Shown one piece after another: positions 45,093 to 56,383 of a stretch of DNA of 64,000 bases. This stretch comes from Lasiosphaeris hirsuta. Its lineage: Eukaryota; Ascomycota; Sordariomycetes; Sordariales; Lasiosphaeriaceae. The notes below the pieces were generated by a model, which had not been told where the DNA came from, did not search any database, and saw only the letters and a list, made by a program, of their open reading frames with translations. Position numbers and translations under genes: made by a program. Positions within the stretch are counted from its first letter, which is position 1. Each line of letters begins with the position of its first letter. Location of the stretch: NCBI GenBank assembly GCA_030549175.1, contig JAUKUA010000007.1, forward strand, positions 1,240,001 through 1,304,000. Direction: 5' to 3'.

Positions 45093-46388
45093 TTAACGCT
45101 GGGGCGGCACCGGCGTGGAGGGCATGTTTCTGATTTGCTTGATGAGAAATTCCCTCTCATCTATAAATTGCTCATCGTCTGTTCTGTCTTCTAGGAAGTG
45201 GGAAAGGAAATGCAAGAGTTTCTCCCTGTTCATCAACAGGATCTTCTGTACCGGAACCGACTTGTGCGGGTTGGCAACGAAGACCTTGAACACGTGGAAG
45301 CCTTCGTACTGTACCATTTTCCGGTCGTCTCGGAGAAGATTCATGCAGATCTTGAGGTGTTCTCCCCTATCAACGTAGGCCGTCATAACGTTGTAGTTTG
45401 ACCGGTCAAGGAGGATCTCTCCCAGCAGCTTGATTGATTGCCGCTTGGTAACGTAGCTGTTTGATTGGACCAAGATGTTGTTGTACTTTTCGAAGAATAA
45501 CTCAAAGTTAACCGACAAATACTTTGGGACAAGGTCCTTGTGCTTGGTCAGGAGCTCCTATTTCAGATTTCAATGTCAGCACTAGCATTATATTCAGTCA
45601 CGCACCGGGTGTCACGGCGCCCTACCCTAAATGTAGTGAACGCGTCTGCGGCCACCTCAAAGGAACTCTTGTCAATCCAGTTAAAGAACATCCAGAAGAC
45701 GCCATTCCCGCTCTGTGGGCGGTCTCTGTTGATCGCTGCCACGCCTCGCGCACTCGATCCCTGCTCGTCGCCATCGTCGTATAGAATAATGGCAGCCGCA
45801 GCCTCGTTCTTGAGAATCTCTCGCAGAACAGTACCCGCTGGTGTTGCGCTCTCCTTGTGGTCGTATCCTCTGCATAGTTCCACCAACACTTGTGGTCTTT
45901 TTTCGACGACATAGGCGAGTGCGAGAGGCTCGCTTTTTGTCGAGGCCGTCGGGGGTCGAAAACGGAAGACGTACGAGAAGATTACTTGTGTATCTTTCCG
46001 CGACTCGAACGGGAGCCTGTGTAGGTTCACGGCCAGAAGATAGAGGAGGTCTTCTTCGATTATGCCCGTCACTAGTTGGAGGAGCTGCTCCGGACTCGCA
46101 TCGGCCTCTGCATTGTCCATCGGTCAGATGAATCGGGTATTGGGACGAGATTGAGTGGTTTAGACGTACCGTGTGTGCCTTGGAGCACTTGCTTCATCTG
46201 CGAAAGAATCCTGGCAAGCTCTTCGGGCTTGGGCATTGTCAGCGGAAAGCAGCAGCTTGGAGCGCATCCGGAATGTTTACCTTGGCAGTCCCTGGCGGCC
46301 CTTCAAGCCTCGCCACATGTTCTCTCGCCTGCTTGGGCAGGTCGCTAGTGTTTGTCCTTGCGCGGGCTCTCCCGAAGAGGAACGCCAT
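45093..46388 (-). CDS. MO25-family scaffold (Hym1/HymA-like)
   Basis: Four exons on the minus strand, 46388-46281, 46227-46170, 46107-45626 and 45557-45093, give 370 residues. Introns are 46228-46280, 46108-46169 and 45558-45625. The start MAFLFGRARARTNTSDLPKQ matches the family pattern. Then EELARILSQMKQVLQG, EQLLQLVTGIIEEDLLYLLA, FRFRPPTASTKSEPLALAYV and the highly conserved C-terminal part KYNNILVQSNSYVTKRQSIK, RSNYNVMTAYVDRGEHLKIC, MNLLRDDRKMVQYEGFHVFK and FVANPHKSVPVQKIL. MO25 is a helical-repeat scaffold for GCK/NDR kinase networks. HymA/Hym1 homologues control septation, polarity and conidiophore development through the MOR/RAM pathways. Length and all conserved blocks are intact. Confidence 0.95.
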
Positions 46389-46848
46389 ATTGGGTGGTTG
46401 TTGTTTGGGCGGACGTGGGTGATTGTCTCGATAGCTCGGCTGGATTAAAGGGGTTGACGGACAGCCGATTCAGTTGACGCAAGTCGCCCTTGGCAGGGGA
46501 CCTCGTGCTCGAGAAGTCCGCGAATCGCACTCCGTGGTAGTGGAAAATGGCAGTGGGCGATTTCAGACAATGCAGTCGATAGCGCGCATGCTCTCCCAAG
46601 ATAATTGCCGGTTCTGACGTCAGGACTGTCCGGCTGGGGGCCAGTGCAGGACGGTAGGCGGTTTGCGCTTTTGTTATGAAATCGAAGTGCCAGACACTGG
46701 ATGCGTCCTGTTCAGTTGTCCAGGCTGCCAGGGCTGCCAGGGTCACCAACGGACAGGGAGCAGGGGTATGAATGCACGGGCGCTAAATCATAAACCTATC
46801 AGTGTCCCACAAAGTTGCAGCTCGGGCTGCTAGAGCACTCAGCAATGC
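46389..46848. other. Upstream region of the MO25 gene
   Basis: No gene is seen. Probably the promoter and leader of the minus-strand MO25 gene; the repeat element B begins at its right edge. Confidence 0.4.
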
Positions 46849-47170
46849 GACTGCAAGTGCAGTACACTCCAGCCCTTGTTTGTATCTTAGCGCGTAACTT
46901 CGAAGCTCCTTCCAGGAGAGAAAAACAAACCGACAAGTGGCTTACCAGAGGTAATAACCACTTCAAGCTCAAGAAAAGTGTCGGGGAAACCAAAATTTTT
47001 GCATGATTTTTACTATTGGAAACCAGGAAGAACTTGTTTGATTAATACTGGACACTTCCAGACTAGAAAGACTTCAGAGCTCCAAAAGATCAAAAGATGT
47101 CTTTGTCCGAGAGTGTTGCGCGCTAGCACACAAACCAGATTTAGACCGTAGCCCCACTGCATGGACAGCC
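46849..47170. mobile_element. MITE-like inverted-repeat element, copy B
   Basis: The left tip GACTGCAAGTGCAGT (46849-46863) is followed by an arm whose reverse complement reads GTTACGCGCTAAGATACAAA, then GGGCTGGAGTGTA. The right arm (47115-47136) reads GTTGCGCGCTAGCACACAAA. Both match the arms of copy A at 16.84-17.21 kb, with the same head-to-head arrangement. The interior is AT-rich and unlike copy A except for scattered words. It is an old, diverged non-autonomous element between MO25 and the IleRS gene. Confidence 0.5.
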
Positions 47171-47429
47171 GCGTCCGGGTAGGTGTCAGTTTGACCCCGC
47201 AACCCCTCTACCCCTCCAAAACTTGGGGAGGTGCCGTCTCGAATTGAGTCACACTGCCAGTGAAAATAATTCAACCGCATCTGTCACTGGCTGTGAGTCA
47301 ACATTGAAGTCTTTTGACAGCTATTTCACTCTCCCCCGCCAGACCAGAATCATTGGAATCGAGCCTCTCCACAGCACCACATCCTGACCCCGGCGCATAC
47401 TGCCCGTTTCCTCCACGACATTGCCCAGC
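47171..47429 (+). promoter_or_regulatory. Upstream region of the IleRS gene
   Basis: About 260 bp between element B and the IleRS start codon. It is C/T-rich close to the ATG. No TATA box is evident. The core promoter must lie here or inside the old repeat. Confidence 0.35.
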
Positions 47430-50400
47430 ATGTCAATCGATTTTCCCAAGGAGGAGGAAGCCACCATCGAGAGATGGCGGGGTATCAAGGCCTTCGAGCG
47501 ACAGGTGCGCAAGTAGCCAACACAACGGCATATACTCGAAATGATGGCACGGGCATGCTAATGAATACATCAGGTTGAGCTCTCTGAGGGCAGACCCCTT
47601 TACACCTTCTACGATGGCCCGCCCTTTGCGACAGGCCTACCCCATTACGGCCACCTTCTCGCATCCACCATCAAAGATATCATTCCGAGATACTGGTCCA
47701 TGAAGGGCTTCCACGTCGAGCGCCGATTTGGATGGGACACCCACGGTCTTCCCATCGAGCATGAGATTGACAAGAAGCTGGGAATTTCCGGCAAAGCCGC
47801 CGTCATGGAGCTCGGCCTAGAGAATTACAACGCTGAGTGCCGCGCTATTGTGATGCGGTTTCGCGAGGAGTGGCGCCACACCATCGAGAGACTGGGGCGC
47901 TGGGTTGACTTCGACAACGACTACAAGGTGTGTTGGCGTGAGTGCTCGGTGATGACAGCATGAGACTGACTGTGGTAGACAATGGATCCTTCATTCATGG
48001 AGTCGGAGTGGTGGGTGTTCAAGCAGCTGTTCGACAAGGGCCAGGTTTACCAGGGACATCGCGTCATGCCGTATTCCACTGCACTCACCACTGCCCTGAG
48101 CAACTTCGAGGCAAACCAAAACTACCAGGACGTCACCGATCCGGCCGTTGTCGTCTCATTCCCCCTCCTCAGCGATCCGAACACCTCCCTCCTTGCCTGG
48201 ACAACCACACCCTGGACACTGCCGTCCCACACTGGATTGGCAGCCCATCCCGACTTCACTTACATCAAGATCAACGACGAGAAGTCCGGCAAGAACTACA
48301 TCATCCACGAGAAGCTTCTCGGAACCTTGTACAAGGACCCCAAGAAGGCTAAGTTCAAGATTGTGGACAAATTTACCGGCAAGGAAATGCTCGGCTGGCA
48401 ATATGAGCCGCTGTTCAACTACTTCTACGACGAGTATAAGGATGTTGGTTTCCGTGTATTCAATGCAAAGTACGTCACCGACGATAGCGGCACCGGTATT
48501 GTCCACCAGGCCCCGGCTTTCGGTGAGGAAGATTACAATGTTGCTACCGAAAACGGTGTCGTGAGCGAGAAGCGACCGCCTCCGGATCCTGTTGATGAAG
48601 TCGGCAAGTTCACCAGCAAAGTGGCCGACTTTGCTGGCATGCATGTGAAGGAGGCCGACAAGCACATTATCAAGTACCTGAAGGGTACCGGAAGACTGAT
48701 TGTCGAGTCGCAGCTAAAGCATTCCTACCCAATGTGCTACCGGTCCGATACCCCGCTCATCTACAAGGCAGTCCCATCTTGGTTTGTGCGCATCCCTGAG
48801 ATCATCCCACAGATGCTCAAGAACATCGAAGGGTCTCACTGGGTTCCGAATTTTGTCAAAGAGAAGCGATTTGGCAGCTGGATCGCAAATGCCCGCGACT
48901 GGAATGTGTCCCGTAACCGCTACTGGGGTACTCCTATCCCGCTCTGGGTGAGCGACGATATGGAGGAGAGGGTGTGCATTGGAAGCATCGCCGAACTCAA
49001 GGAGCTGAGTGGATATGAGGGCGGGATCACGGATTTGCATCGCGACAAGATCGACCATATCACCATCCCCAGCAAGCAGGGTAAGGGTACTCTGAGACGT
49101 ATTGAGGAAGTCTTCGACTGCTGGTTCGAGTCTGGAAGCATGCCATATGCTAGTCAACATTACCCTTTCGAGAATGCCGAGAAGTTCGAGAAGTCTTTCC
49201 CCGGCGACTTCATTGCCGAAGGTCTTGACCAAACCAGAGGATGGTTCTATACTCTCTTGGTGCTGGGCACCCATCTCTTTGGTGTCTCGCCATTCAAGAA
49301 CTGTGTCGTTAACGGTATTGTTCTGGCCGAGGATGGAAAGAAAATGTCAAAGAGACTCAAGAACTACCCGGATCCCAGCATCGTCATGTCGAAGTACGGC
49401 TCGGATGCTCTCCGCCTCTATCTTATCAACTCGCCAGTGGTTAGAGCTGAGCCGCTCCGATTCAAGGAGCCGGGCGTCAAGGAGGTCGTGGCTAAGGTGC
49501 TCCTCCCTCTCTGGAACAGCTACAAGTTCTTTGAAGGCCAGATTACTCTCCTCAAGAAGGTCGAAAACGTCGACTACGTTTTCGACCCCAATGCGGAACC
49601 TGAGAATACGAATGTGATGGACAAGTGGATCCTGGCCAGCTGTCAAAGCTTGCTCAAGTTTGTCAACGATGAGATGAAGGGTCAGTAGTTGAAATCTATT
49701 CGGGCTGTGGTCACGCGGAGCTAATTAGTTGACAGCCTATCGCCTGTATACGGTCGTGCCCAAGCTCCTGGAGCTGATCGACAACACAACAAATTGGTAT
49801 ATTCGGTTCAACAGGAAACGCCTCAAGGGCGAGAATGGTTTGGAAGACACTCTTCATGCGCTGAACACGCTGTTCGAGGTTCTGTACACCCTGTGCCGCG
49901 GATTGGCGCCTCTCACGCCCTTCCTCACAGACACTATCTACCTCAAGCTCTTGCCCTTTATCCCCGAGAAGCTTCGTGGCGAGGATTCTCGAAGTGTCCA
50001 CTTCCTGCCTTTCCCTGAAGTACGGGAAGAACTTTTCAACCCGGTCATCGAGCGGAGAGTCCAGCGGATGCAAAAGGTCATCGATCTGGCGAGATACTCG
50101 CGTGAGAGGCGCACTGTTGGCCTGAAGCAGCCGCTCAAGACTCTTGTGGTCATCCACCACGACCAGGAGTACCTGGACGATGTGAAGTCACTCGAGGGTT
50201 ACATCACCGAAGAGCTGAATGTCCAAAAACTGGAGCTGACCTCGAACGAGGCTGCGCACAATGTGCACTACAGTGTCACGGCGGATTGGCCCGTTCTCGG
50301 CAAGAAGCTCAAGAAGGATATGGCGAAGGTCAAGAAGGCGCTACCTAACGTCACTAGCGAGCAAGCCCACGATTATGTCCTGACTGGGACCATCGTCGTG

Positions 50401-50844
50401 GACGGCATCAAGCTTGAGGCAGGGGATCTCGTTGTTAAGCGTGGCTTGACGGAGGATGATTCGTCCAAGAACCTGGAGACAAACACGGATAACGATGTGC
50501 TCACCATCCTGGATGTTGAAATTTACCCCGGGCTTCTAGAGGAGGGACTATCCCGCGAGATTATCAACCGTGTGCAGCGTCTTCGCAAGAAGGCTGGCCT
50601 TCAGACGACCGACGATATCAAGATGGAGTACAGAGTGCTCTCGGATCCCGAAAACATCGGAATCGAGAAGGTGTTTGACAGCCACAGCCAAGCCATTACC
50701 AAGGCGCTGCGGAGACCACTGGACAAGCACGAGGTGACACATCTGGAGGGAAAGATCTCGGATAAGGAGGAAGCAGGCATCATTGCGGAGGAGGAGCAAG
50801 AGGTTCAGAAGGCAACTTTCTTGTTGCGGTTGCTCAACTTGTGA
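47430..50844 (+). CDS. ILS1: Cytosolic isoleucyl-tRNA synthetase
   Basis: Four exons, 47430-47504, 47574-47927, 47979-49680 and 49736-50844, encode 1079 residues, close to yeast Ils1. There is no presequence: the protein starts [20 protein letters not shown], fitting a cytosolic enzyme. The class I HIGH-type motif is in [20 protein letters not shown]. The CP1 editing domain contains [25 protein letters not shown] is in [33 protein letters not shown] and the anticodon-binding helices ([20 protein letters not shown]) follow. The enzyme charges tRNA-Ile and edits valyl products. The last intron (49681-49735) removes an early in-frame TAG; splicing is required. The 3' end is 209 bp from the convergent NDUFAF8-like gene. 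Confidence 0.96.
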
Positions 50845-51053
50845 GTATAAGGGGCTACCTTGAGGAAGAAGAGACATGGGAACGCCGTGAATGTCATGCA
50901 AAGGGTCGTTTATGTACAGATGACTAAAAAAAAAGTATAGACCTGAAATAAACGAATCTAAAGAACGCAGAAGGTGGTTCTCATCGCGATCCTTTGGCTG
51001 CTGCCTTTTTGGACTGTTAGAAAGCGGAAAGGGTGTTATTGAGAAAGAAAGCA

Positions 51054-51293
51054 CTATACCAAGTAACAGTTCTTGAGCTTTAAAAACTCCTTGGCACACT
51101 TGTCCTTGTGCACCGAGTTGTAGTCCACAACAACACACTTGCCGTATACGGCAGCCTGAAAGAAAATGCGTTCAGCTCTCGAAAAGCCAACTTGACCAGA
51201 TTTGATGTAGATTCGCTGCCACCGACTGACCTCTGTTGAGCATTTTGAGACGGCCTGGGCGAGTCGTTGGATCGGTCGCGGCTTGGGCTGCAT
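51054..51293 (-). CDS. Twin-CX9C complex I assembly factor (NDUFAF8-like)
   Basis: Two exons, 51293-51231 and 51155-51054, encode only 54 residues: MQPKPRPIQRLAQAVSKCST, then EAAVYGKCVVVDYNSVHKDK and CAKEFLKLKNCYLV. Both Cys pairs are spaced by exactly nine residues once the 75-bp intron (51156-51230, GTCAGT...TTTCAG) is removed; unspliced, the frame stays open but the first pair is destroyed. The family around human NDUFAF8 has this twin-CX9C form and acts in complex I assembly in mitochondria, probably after Mia40-driven import. The assignment rests on spacing and the wording AVYGKCVVxxYxxVxKDxC. The start is the only in-frame Met in this exon; an upstream exon cannot be excluded. Confidence 0.75.
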   Translation of the reverse strand: MQPKPRPIQRLAQAVSKCSTEVSRWQRIYIKSGQVGFSRAERIFFQAAVYGKCVVVDYNSVHKDKCAKEFLKLKNCYLV

Positions 51294-51911
51294 CTTCGCC
51301 GACTGTCCAGATCCAAGTAAAAATGAAGTGAAATGAGAGGAACGCTGGCCTTGCTAGGTGGATTGTGACATGTTGCGGAGCACCGGCAATGGATGGATAG
51401 GTCCTCGTCGGAGAAATGCCCGAGTTCTGAGGCCGCAGTGGTGGACGATGATGCTTGGCATACAGCGTCGGAGCTGAACCCTGGCCCGCTAGGATGGTTT
51501 GGCACACCTTCAGCGCGAACCCAACGCCCGCCCAGCCATCGTGATTAGGTAATGCGGGAGCAGAACAAGCTCGACAAGCCAAGGTTGCTCAACGCGCCGT
51601 TGCAGGGGGCAGAACGCGCCCCGCGTCGAGCTAGCATCTCCTTTTTCGCAACGCCAACTTCCACAGGCGCTTCTGCGTCGCTAGTTTTGCTTGCATTTTC
51701 GCGGCTCCAAGCGATTCCTGGCTTTTGACGCGGTTCCTCCGCGCAACACTGGCAATCTCGATTGCTCGCATTTGCGTACCACTCCAGGATTACTCGGTAT
51801 CTCAATTGCAACAGTACAGAGTAACAGCAGCAATCTCTGATAACCTCTGGCAGCAAGCTCTGCTGGCGCACGATCGAATCCTATCATGCCTTCGAGGTGG
51901 CGCCGTCTCCT
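51294..51911. promoter_or_regulatory. Divergent promoter of the NDUFAF8-like and SFI1 genes
   Basis: A 618-bp gap between divergent start codons. No conserved element is recognised. An out-of-frame ATG at 51886 lies just before the chosen SFI1 start and could act as a short upstream reading frame. Confidence 0.35.
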
Positions 51912-54900
51912 ATGCCGCCTCAATCCTCGCTGCCCCTCCGAGACGGCAGGGTCGGGCTTTCCTCCTCCTCTTCGCTCGCCGGTCAAAATGACGGCGACTA
52001 CTCTGACGAAGGTTTGTGTCTCTCGCTGCGCCGGCTGCTGAGCCCTACTAACCACGGTCCTCCGCAGACATCAACCTCCTCAACGAAATTGTCGTGCTGG
52101 GCGAGGCGCTATACCCAACACTCCCACTCCGAGATCGACTGCCGACCAATGCCTTATTCCAGGCGGCCGAGCAGGTCCTGCCGGCACACGGCTACGATCC
52201 CGAAAATGCCCCCTCTCACATCTCGCGCCTCATCTTTAAGATTGGAGGCCAGCGATCCGGGGATACCCTCAGCGACAAGTTCAGGGCCGTCTTAGCAGGA
52301 ATGAACATTATGCTTGAGTTTATACCCTCGAGTCCAATTGAACAATCACCAGCAGCACGGTCCATGTCCAATCGATCCTACGGCGCGACCGACGACGAAA
52401 CTGGCGACTTCGATTTTGACACGCGCCGTATCCCTCGCCGTCGGTATAGCTCCGTCTCGCGCCCTACCGAGCGCCCCTCTCGGCCTAATAACTTAGAATA
52501 CGACCTGCCAAGTCGCCCTCGAACTCGTCCGCGATCAGTGTCTTTCACCGACTATAGCGTTGCCACCCGCGATGCGATCCATTCCAGCCAGAAGGAGAGC
52601 GTTGGTGATGTTCAAACTCCTCAGAGAAAGCTCGAAATCAGGCGCGTCACCCCTATAAGGGGGCATGTCGCCCGCCCCTCCCTTACCACAAAGGCTGGCC
52701 GCATTCCAGCTCAGAGGTACGCCACCGGCGAGGGCCATAACGAGCTTGTCGAAATAAACCCCCAGCCTGCGGCTCGACCTGCTCAGCAAAACATTCCTAT
52801 TGTGGAGAGGTTCCGCAATCTACGACACGGTTTCGGAAATACCCGCGATGTGGCGGATGGTGTCGAGCCCGAAGAGAACAAAGGGCTTCGCGAGTCTCCA
52901 TTGATCATTCCGAACGCCCATCTCATTCATCACTCTCCCCGATCCGATGATTCGGGCGCTTTCCGTGGCGCGAGTGATACAACTGCTCAGACCCAGGATG
53001 ACTATTTCCTCCTTTCGCCCCATGAGGAGCCTATTACCGAGGATACAGTGGTTTTGGAAGCGAAGCTGAACCAGGCCAGGATGGAGTATGCGGAGGACAT
53101 GATACAAGATGCCTTTTCTTTGTGGCACGCAATCGCCAGGGAAACAAAGCGCGACAATAAGGTGCTTGGGTCCCTTGCTGGCGAGTTTGACGATGTGGAT
53201 ATGATCGCCGAAGTTGTTGAAATATGGCACGAAACGGCAGTCAATTCTCGCGATCAAAAGCTGGCTGCGGCAGCCGCGGCAGAACACGAAGCATATGTGG
53301 CCAAGATGGAGAAGCGTGCCTGCAGGGTCTACCAAATCTTCACCATTCGCAATGCGCTCATTCACTGGCAAGATAGGGCTCAAGACGAGGTCGACCGTAC
53401 CGCCGTGGCGCGTAGGCATCTTGTGCGGAAACGCGCCTTCGATGGCTGGCGTGCGCAGCATGTCAAAGACGAGTCAAAGGTCACCAACTTCATACTCATC
53501 AATGCCCTTCAGAAATGGACCCAAGTTAACCTTCACCACGATATACGCAAACGAGTGGCCATTCAAAGCCGCAATAGATATCTCGCCCAGAGATCACTTC
53601 GTACCATGTGGGAGGAACAAAAATGGCATCTTGCAGACGACTTTCGATACTTTCGGACCCTTGAGAACTGCCTAGATGTGTGGTCTACCAAGACGCGAGA
53701 AGCTTTGAGTGAACATGAGGTTGCTGTGACCTTGGATGAGAGGCTATTGCTCGAAGAAGTGGTCGCAATCTGGCATGAAGAGTCGGAGGATCTTCAATAT
53801 ACGGCCTATGACGGCTCAGTGCAGGCTCTGATGCAGGAGTATCGAAGGACACTGGGCCATTGGCAGGAGCAAGCAAGACTCGAGAGACTTCTGAGGCAAT
53901 ATAACGCAGCCAAATCCCAGAATTTCAAGCGCCAGGCACTTCAAACATGGCATTCAGCAGTTGTCCGAGCCACACGCGATAACGAGCGTGCCGTTGCCCA
54001 TGTGCTGAAGAAACCCTTTAACCGTTGGCTGAACGATACAAAGCTTCTGGTCTTCACCGACCATGTTAGGGACCAGACGAAGCACGATGTGCTAGGGCAT
54101 TGGTTCCGAGAGGAGCGGCTTGCTTGGTATAGGAGGTATGCTGATAAAAGGATGAAGAAGGGTATTCTCGGCTTCCTCCACGCAGCCGTCCAACAGGCAC
54201 GAGCCATGGGGGCATGGGCCCAGCAAGAAGCAGACAACATGTACTCCTTCTACACCATCGACACATGGTTGGAGGGAACCGAGGCGATGTGGCGACACAA
54301 ACAAAACGCCAGTCTGGTGTCTCTTTACCACACAGCCAACCCATGCGTGGAATTATGGCAAGAGCGCCGCACCCAGACAGTCGCACGGAATAATTATTAT
54401 AGGAGAGAGGCCATTATACACGCGAATACATGCAGTGTTCTGGGTGTCCTTGACAGCTGGCCCGGCATGGCGATGCGAGCAAGGAGAGCAAGGTTGATGG
54501 ACATATTGCGCGAATTCAGGCGGGACCATAAAGTCAAACTTGCGAATGACTGTCTGGACCGTTGGTGGACCGCTACGTCGGACTTGGTTCACTCAAGCCG
54601 TGACGCATATGCGCTCCGTGCTGGATATACGAAGGAGGATATCAGGGATTACGTTGGGTACTGGGCCGAAACAGCGAGAAGGGCCCAAGATATTGGGGAG
54701 ATTGCCGCTGATGCCGAGGTCGAAGTTTACCTTGTTCAGCTACAAAACCATATCCATGATGCGCGGGAGAATACGATGGATGCGGCCGACTACGACGCTG
54801 AGCGGACTCTAGCAAGCTACACAACAAGATGGGAGTTCCAGGCTCTCCAGCTGGACACGCAAAAGCGCAAAATCACGGCGGTGCAAGACAAGAACGACAC

Positions 54901-55524
54901 TCGCCTGCGCCAGCAGACTCTTGACGACTGGCACCAAATTGCCGTGCCCGAATCAGCCCAGCCCGACCCGCGCTTCAGTACCATCTCCCGCCGCAGCATG
55001 CGTCAGCAGCAGCAATATCTCGCGCGCTCCACGGCCGTCTTCTCCGGCCAAGAGCAACGCCAACCCTCCGCCATCCCCTTCCGCTCCCTCCAACAAAACC
55101 ACTTCCACCAACAACAACATCAGCAACGACCACCCCCTCGCCTCCCGGCCTTCCCCCCCAAACCCCTCTCCCCGTCTCACAGCTCGGCTTCAACCGGGAT
55201 CGCGGCGGCGGCGGCACCGCTCGCAGCGTACGCTTCGCTCCCCCGCCGAGTAGTTCCCGCGAGCTAGGACCGATGGCCGAGTTTGACGAGGATGAGGACG
55301 AGGACGACTTGCTTCTGCCCGGCCTCGAGCAGAGCGACCCGGCGTTCATGAGCACCCCGACACGATGGACAGGTAGCGCGCGGCCGCTGGGGTACAGGCC
55401 GACGACGACGCCATCGGCGGTGCTTCCGTCGCCGTATGAGCGGGAGTTGAGGAGAGGGTATGGGGGGACCGAGTATGGAGGGAGGGAGTTTGGGGATATT
55501 AGGGAGGAGTCGGCGGAGGGGTGA
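51912..55524 (+). CDS. Sfi1-like centrin-binding spindle pole protein
   Basis: Exon 1 is 51912-52011 and a 56-bp intron ends at 52067; the main exon runs to a stop at 55267, giving 1099 residues. The N-terminus reads NDGDYSDEDINLLNEIVVLG, then a helical domain and a disordered basic region. From ~53300 to 54900 the protein is helical, with a Trp every ~30 residues (AFDGWRAQHV, ALQKWTQVNL, CLDVWSTKTREAL, ALQTWHSAVV), the pattern of Sfi1 centrin-binding repeats. Sfi1 bridges duplicated spindle pole bodies with centrin/Cdc31. The last part is Gln/Pro-rich. A second frame from 55183 (after CTCACAG) to 55524 codes LGFNRDRGGGGTARSVRF and an acidic tail, and may be the true C-terminus after an intron that I cannot place; hence the span given. 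Confidence 0.82.
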
Positions 55525-55840
55525 TGACAGTTCTTTTTGGGTAGCGAATGGGAGGGAAAATATTTGGCTTGTATCATTGATGGATATACCCAGGGGCATT
55601 CTTGCATGCGTTCACATTATACGGCGTTGGATGGAGTTGAGGGATGGATACCTTGCCTTTGGTGGTTGTGTTTTGTTCGTCTGGATACTTGCCGTCCTTA
55701 GTTTCAGGGGAATTGAGAGCTGCTGGTGGTGGTGCTTGATGGAGTGGATGACTCGTGCTTTGCAATTGAGTCTGTGATGAAGAGTGGGTGGCCTGGTGTT
55801 CACAGTTTATCCTGGTGTGCTTCCATCCCCCCCGGCCGGG
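55525..55840. other. 3' flank of the SFI1 gene
   Basis: No gene is supported. T/G-rich stretches probably belong to the SFI1 3' UTR. The repeat cluster starts at its right edge. Confidence 0.4.
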
Positions 55841-56383
55841 ACTAAAATTGCAGTGTGGTAAGTGGAGGTGGGTGCAGGCAGCTGGACTCCCTTCTCCCAC
55901 CTTCTTGGGAGGAGCTAAATTACAGTGCCTTGGGGGGCCCTATGCTCTCTGCTGGGCTCCGGCCTCTTTCTCTTCCCACCCTCTTGAGAGGGGCTGAAAT
56001 TATAGTGCTTTAGGAAAAAAAGGCAACTTAATGTTTTGGGAAATCACTGCAATTGAGGGTGGGAGGAAAGGCAGGCAGGCAACTGTGCAATTGAAAGAGG
56101 CAACGAGCAAATCACTGCAATTTGAGCCCCTCCCAAGAGCATGGGGGGTTACCTTGCGGACCATGATAACCCTCGATTGGCACCAACGGAAAGTTCGAGG
56201 CATGTTGACGCAAGCGGCTTACCTGCTATCTTGCAGTTGGTTAGGTTCCTCGTCCTCAACAAGTGGATACTACTGTTGGAAACAACTAAATACGCTGCCG
56301 ACTTCAAGTTGAATGCCACTTTTGGTCTTACAGCAAGATACTACTAGTGTGCTTCCCCCTCGCCGAGGACTCAAATCGCAGTG
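55841..56383. repeat. Cluster of six CTAAAATTGCAGTG-type motifs
   Basis: Forward cores lie at 55842-55855 (CTAAAATTGCAGTG), 55914-55927 (GCTAAATTACAGTG), 55994-56007 (CTGAAATTATAGTG) and 56370-56383 (CTCAAATCGCAGTG). Reverse cores lie at 56045-56057 (CACTGCAATTGAG) and 56113-56126 (CACTGCAATTTGAG). Most are preceded by a small palindrome such as CCTCTTGAGAGG or CCGGCCGG. This is probably a nest of short inverted-repeat elements inserted near one another. Confidence 0.65.
56113..56383. mobile_element. 271-bp inverted-repeat element (best-preserved copy)
   Basis: The left end CACTGCAATTTGAGCC and the reverse complement of the right end CACTGCGATTTGAGTC match with two differences over 16 bp and continue into C-rich sequence. 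There is no coding frame inside. Size and terminal repeats fit a MITE. The flanking bases do not show an obvious target duplication, so age or rearrangement has obscured the insertion. Confidence 0.55.

Noticed and set aside
49681..49735. Apparent premature stop in the IleRS gene
   Set aside because: A GTCAGT...CTAAT...GACAG intron removes the TAG and restores KAYRLYTVV in frame.
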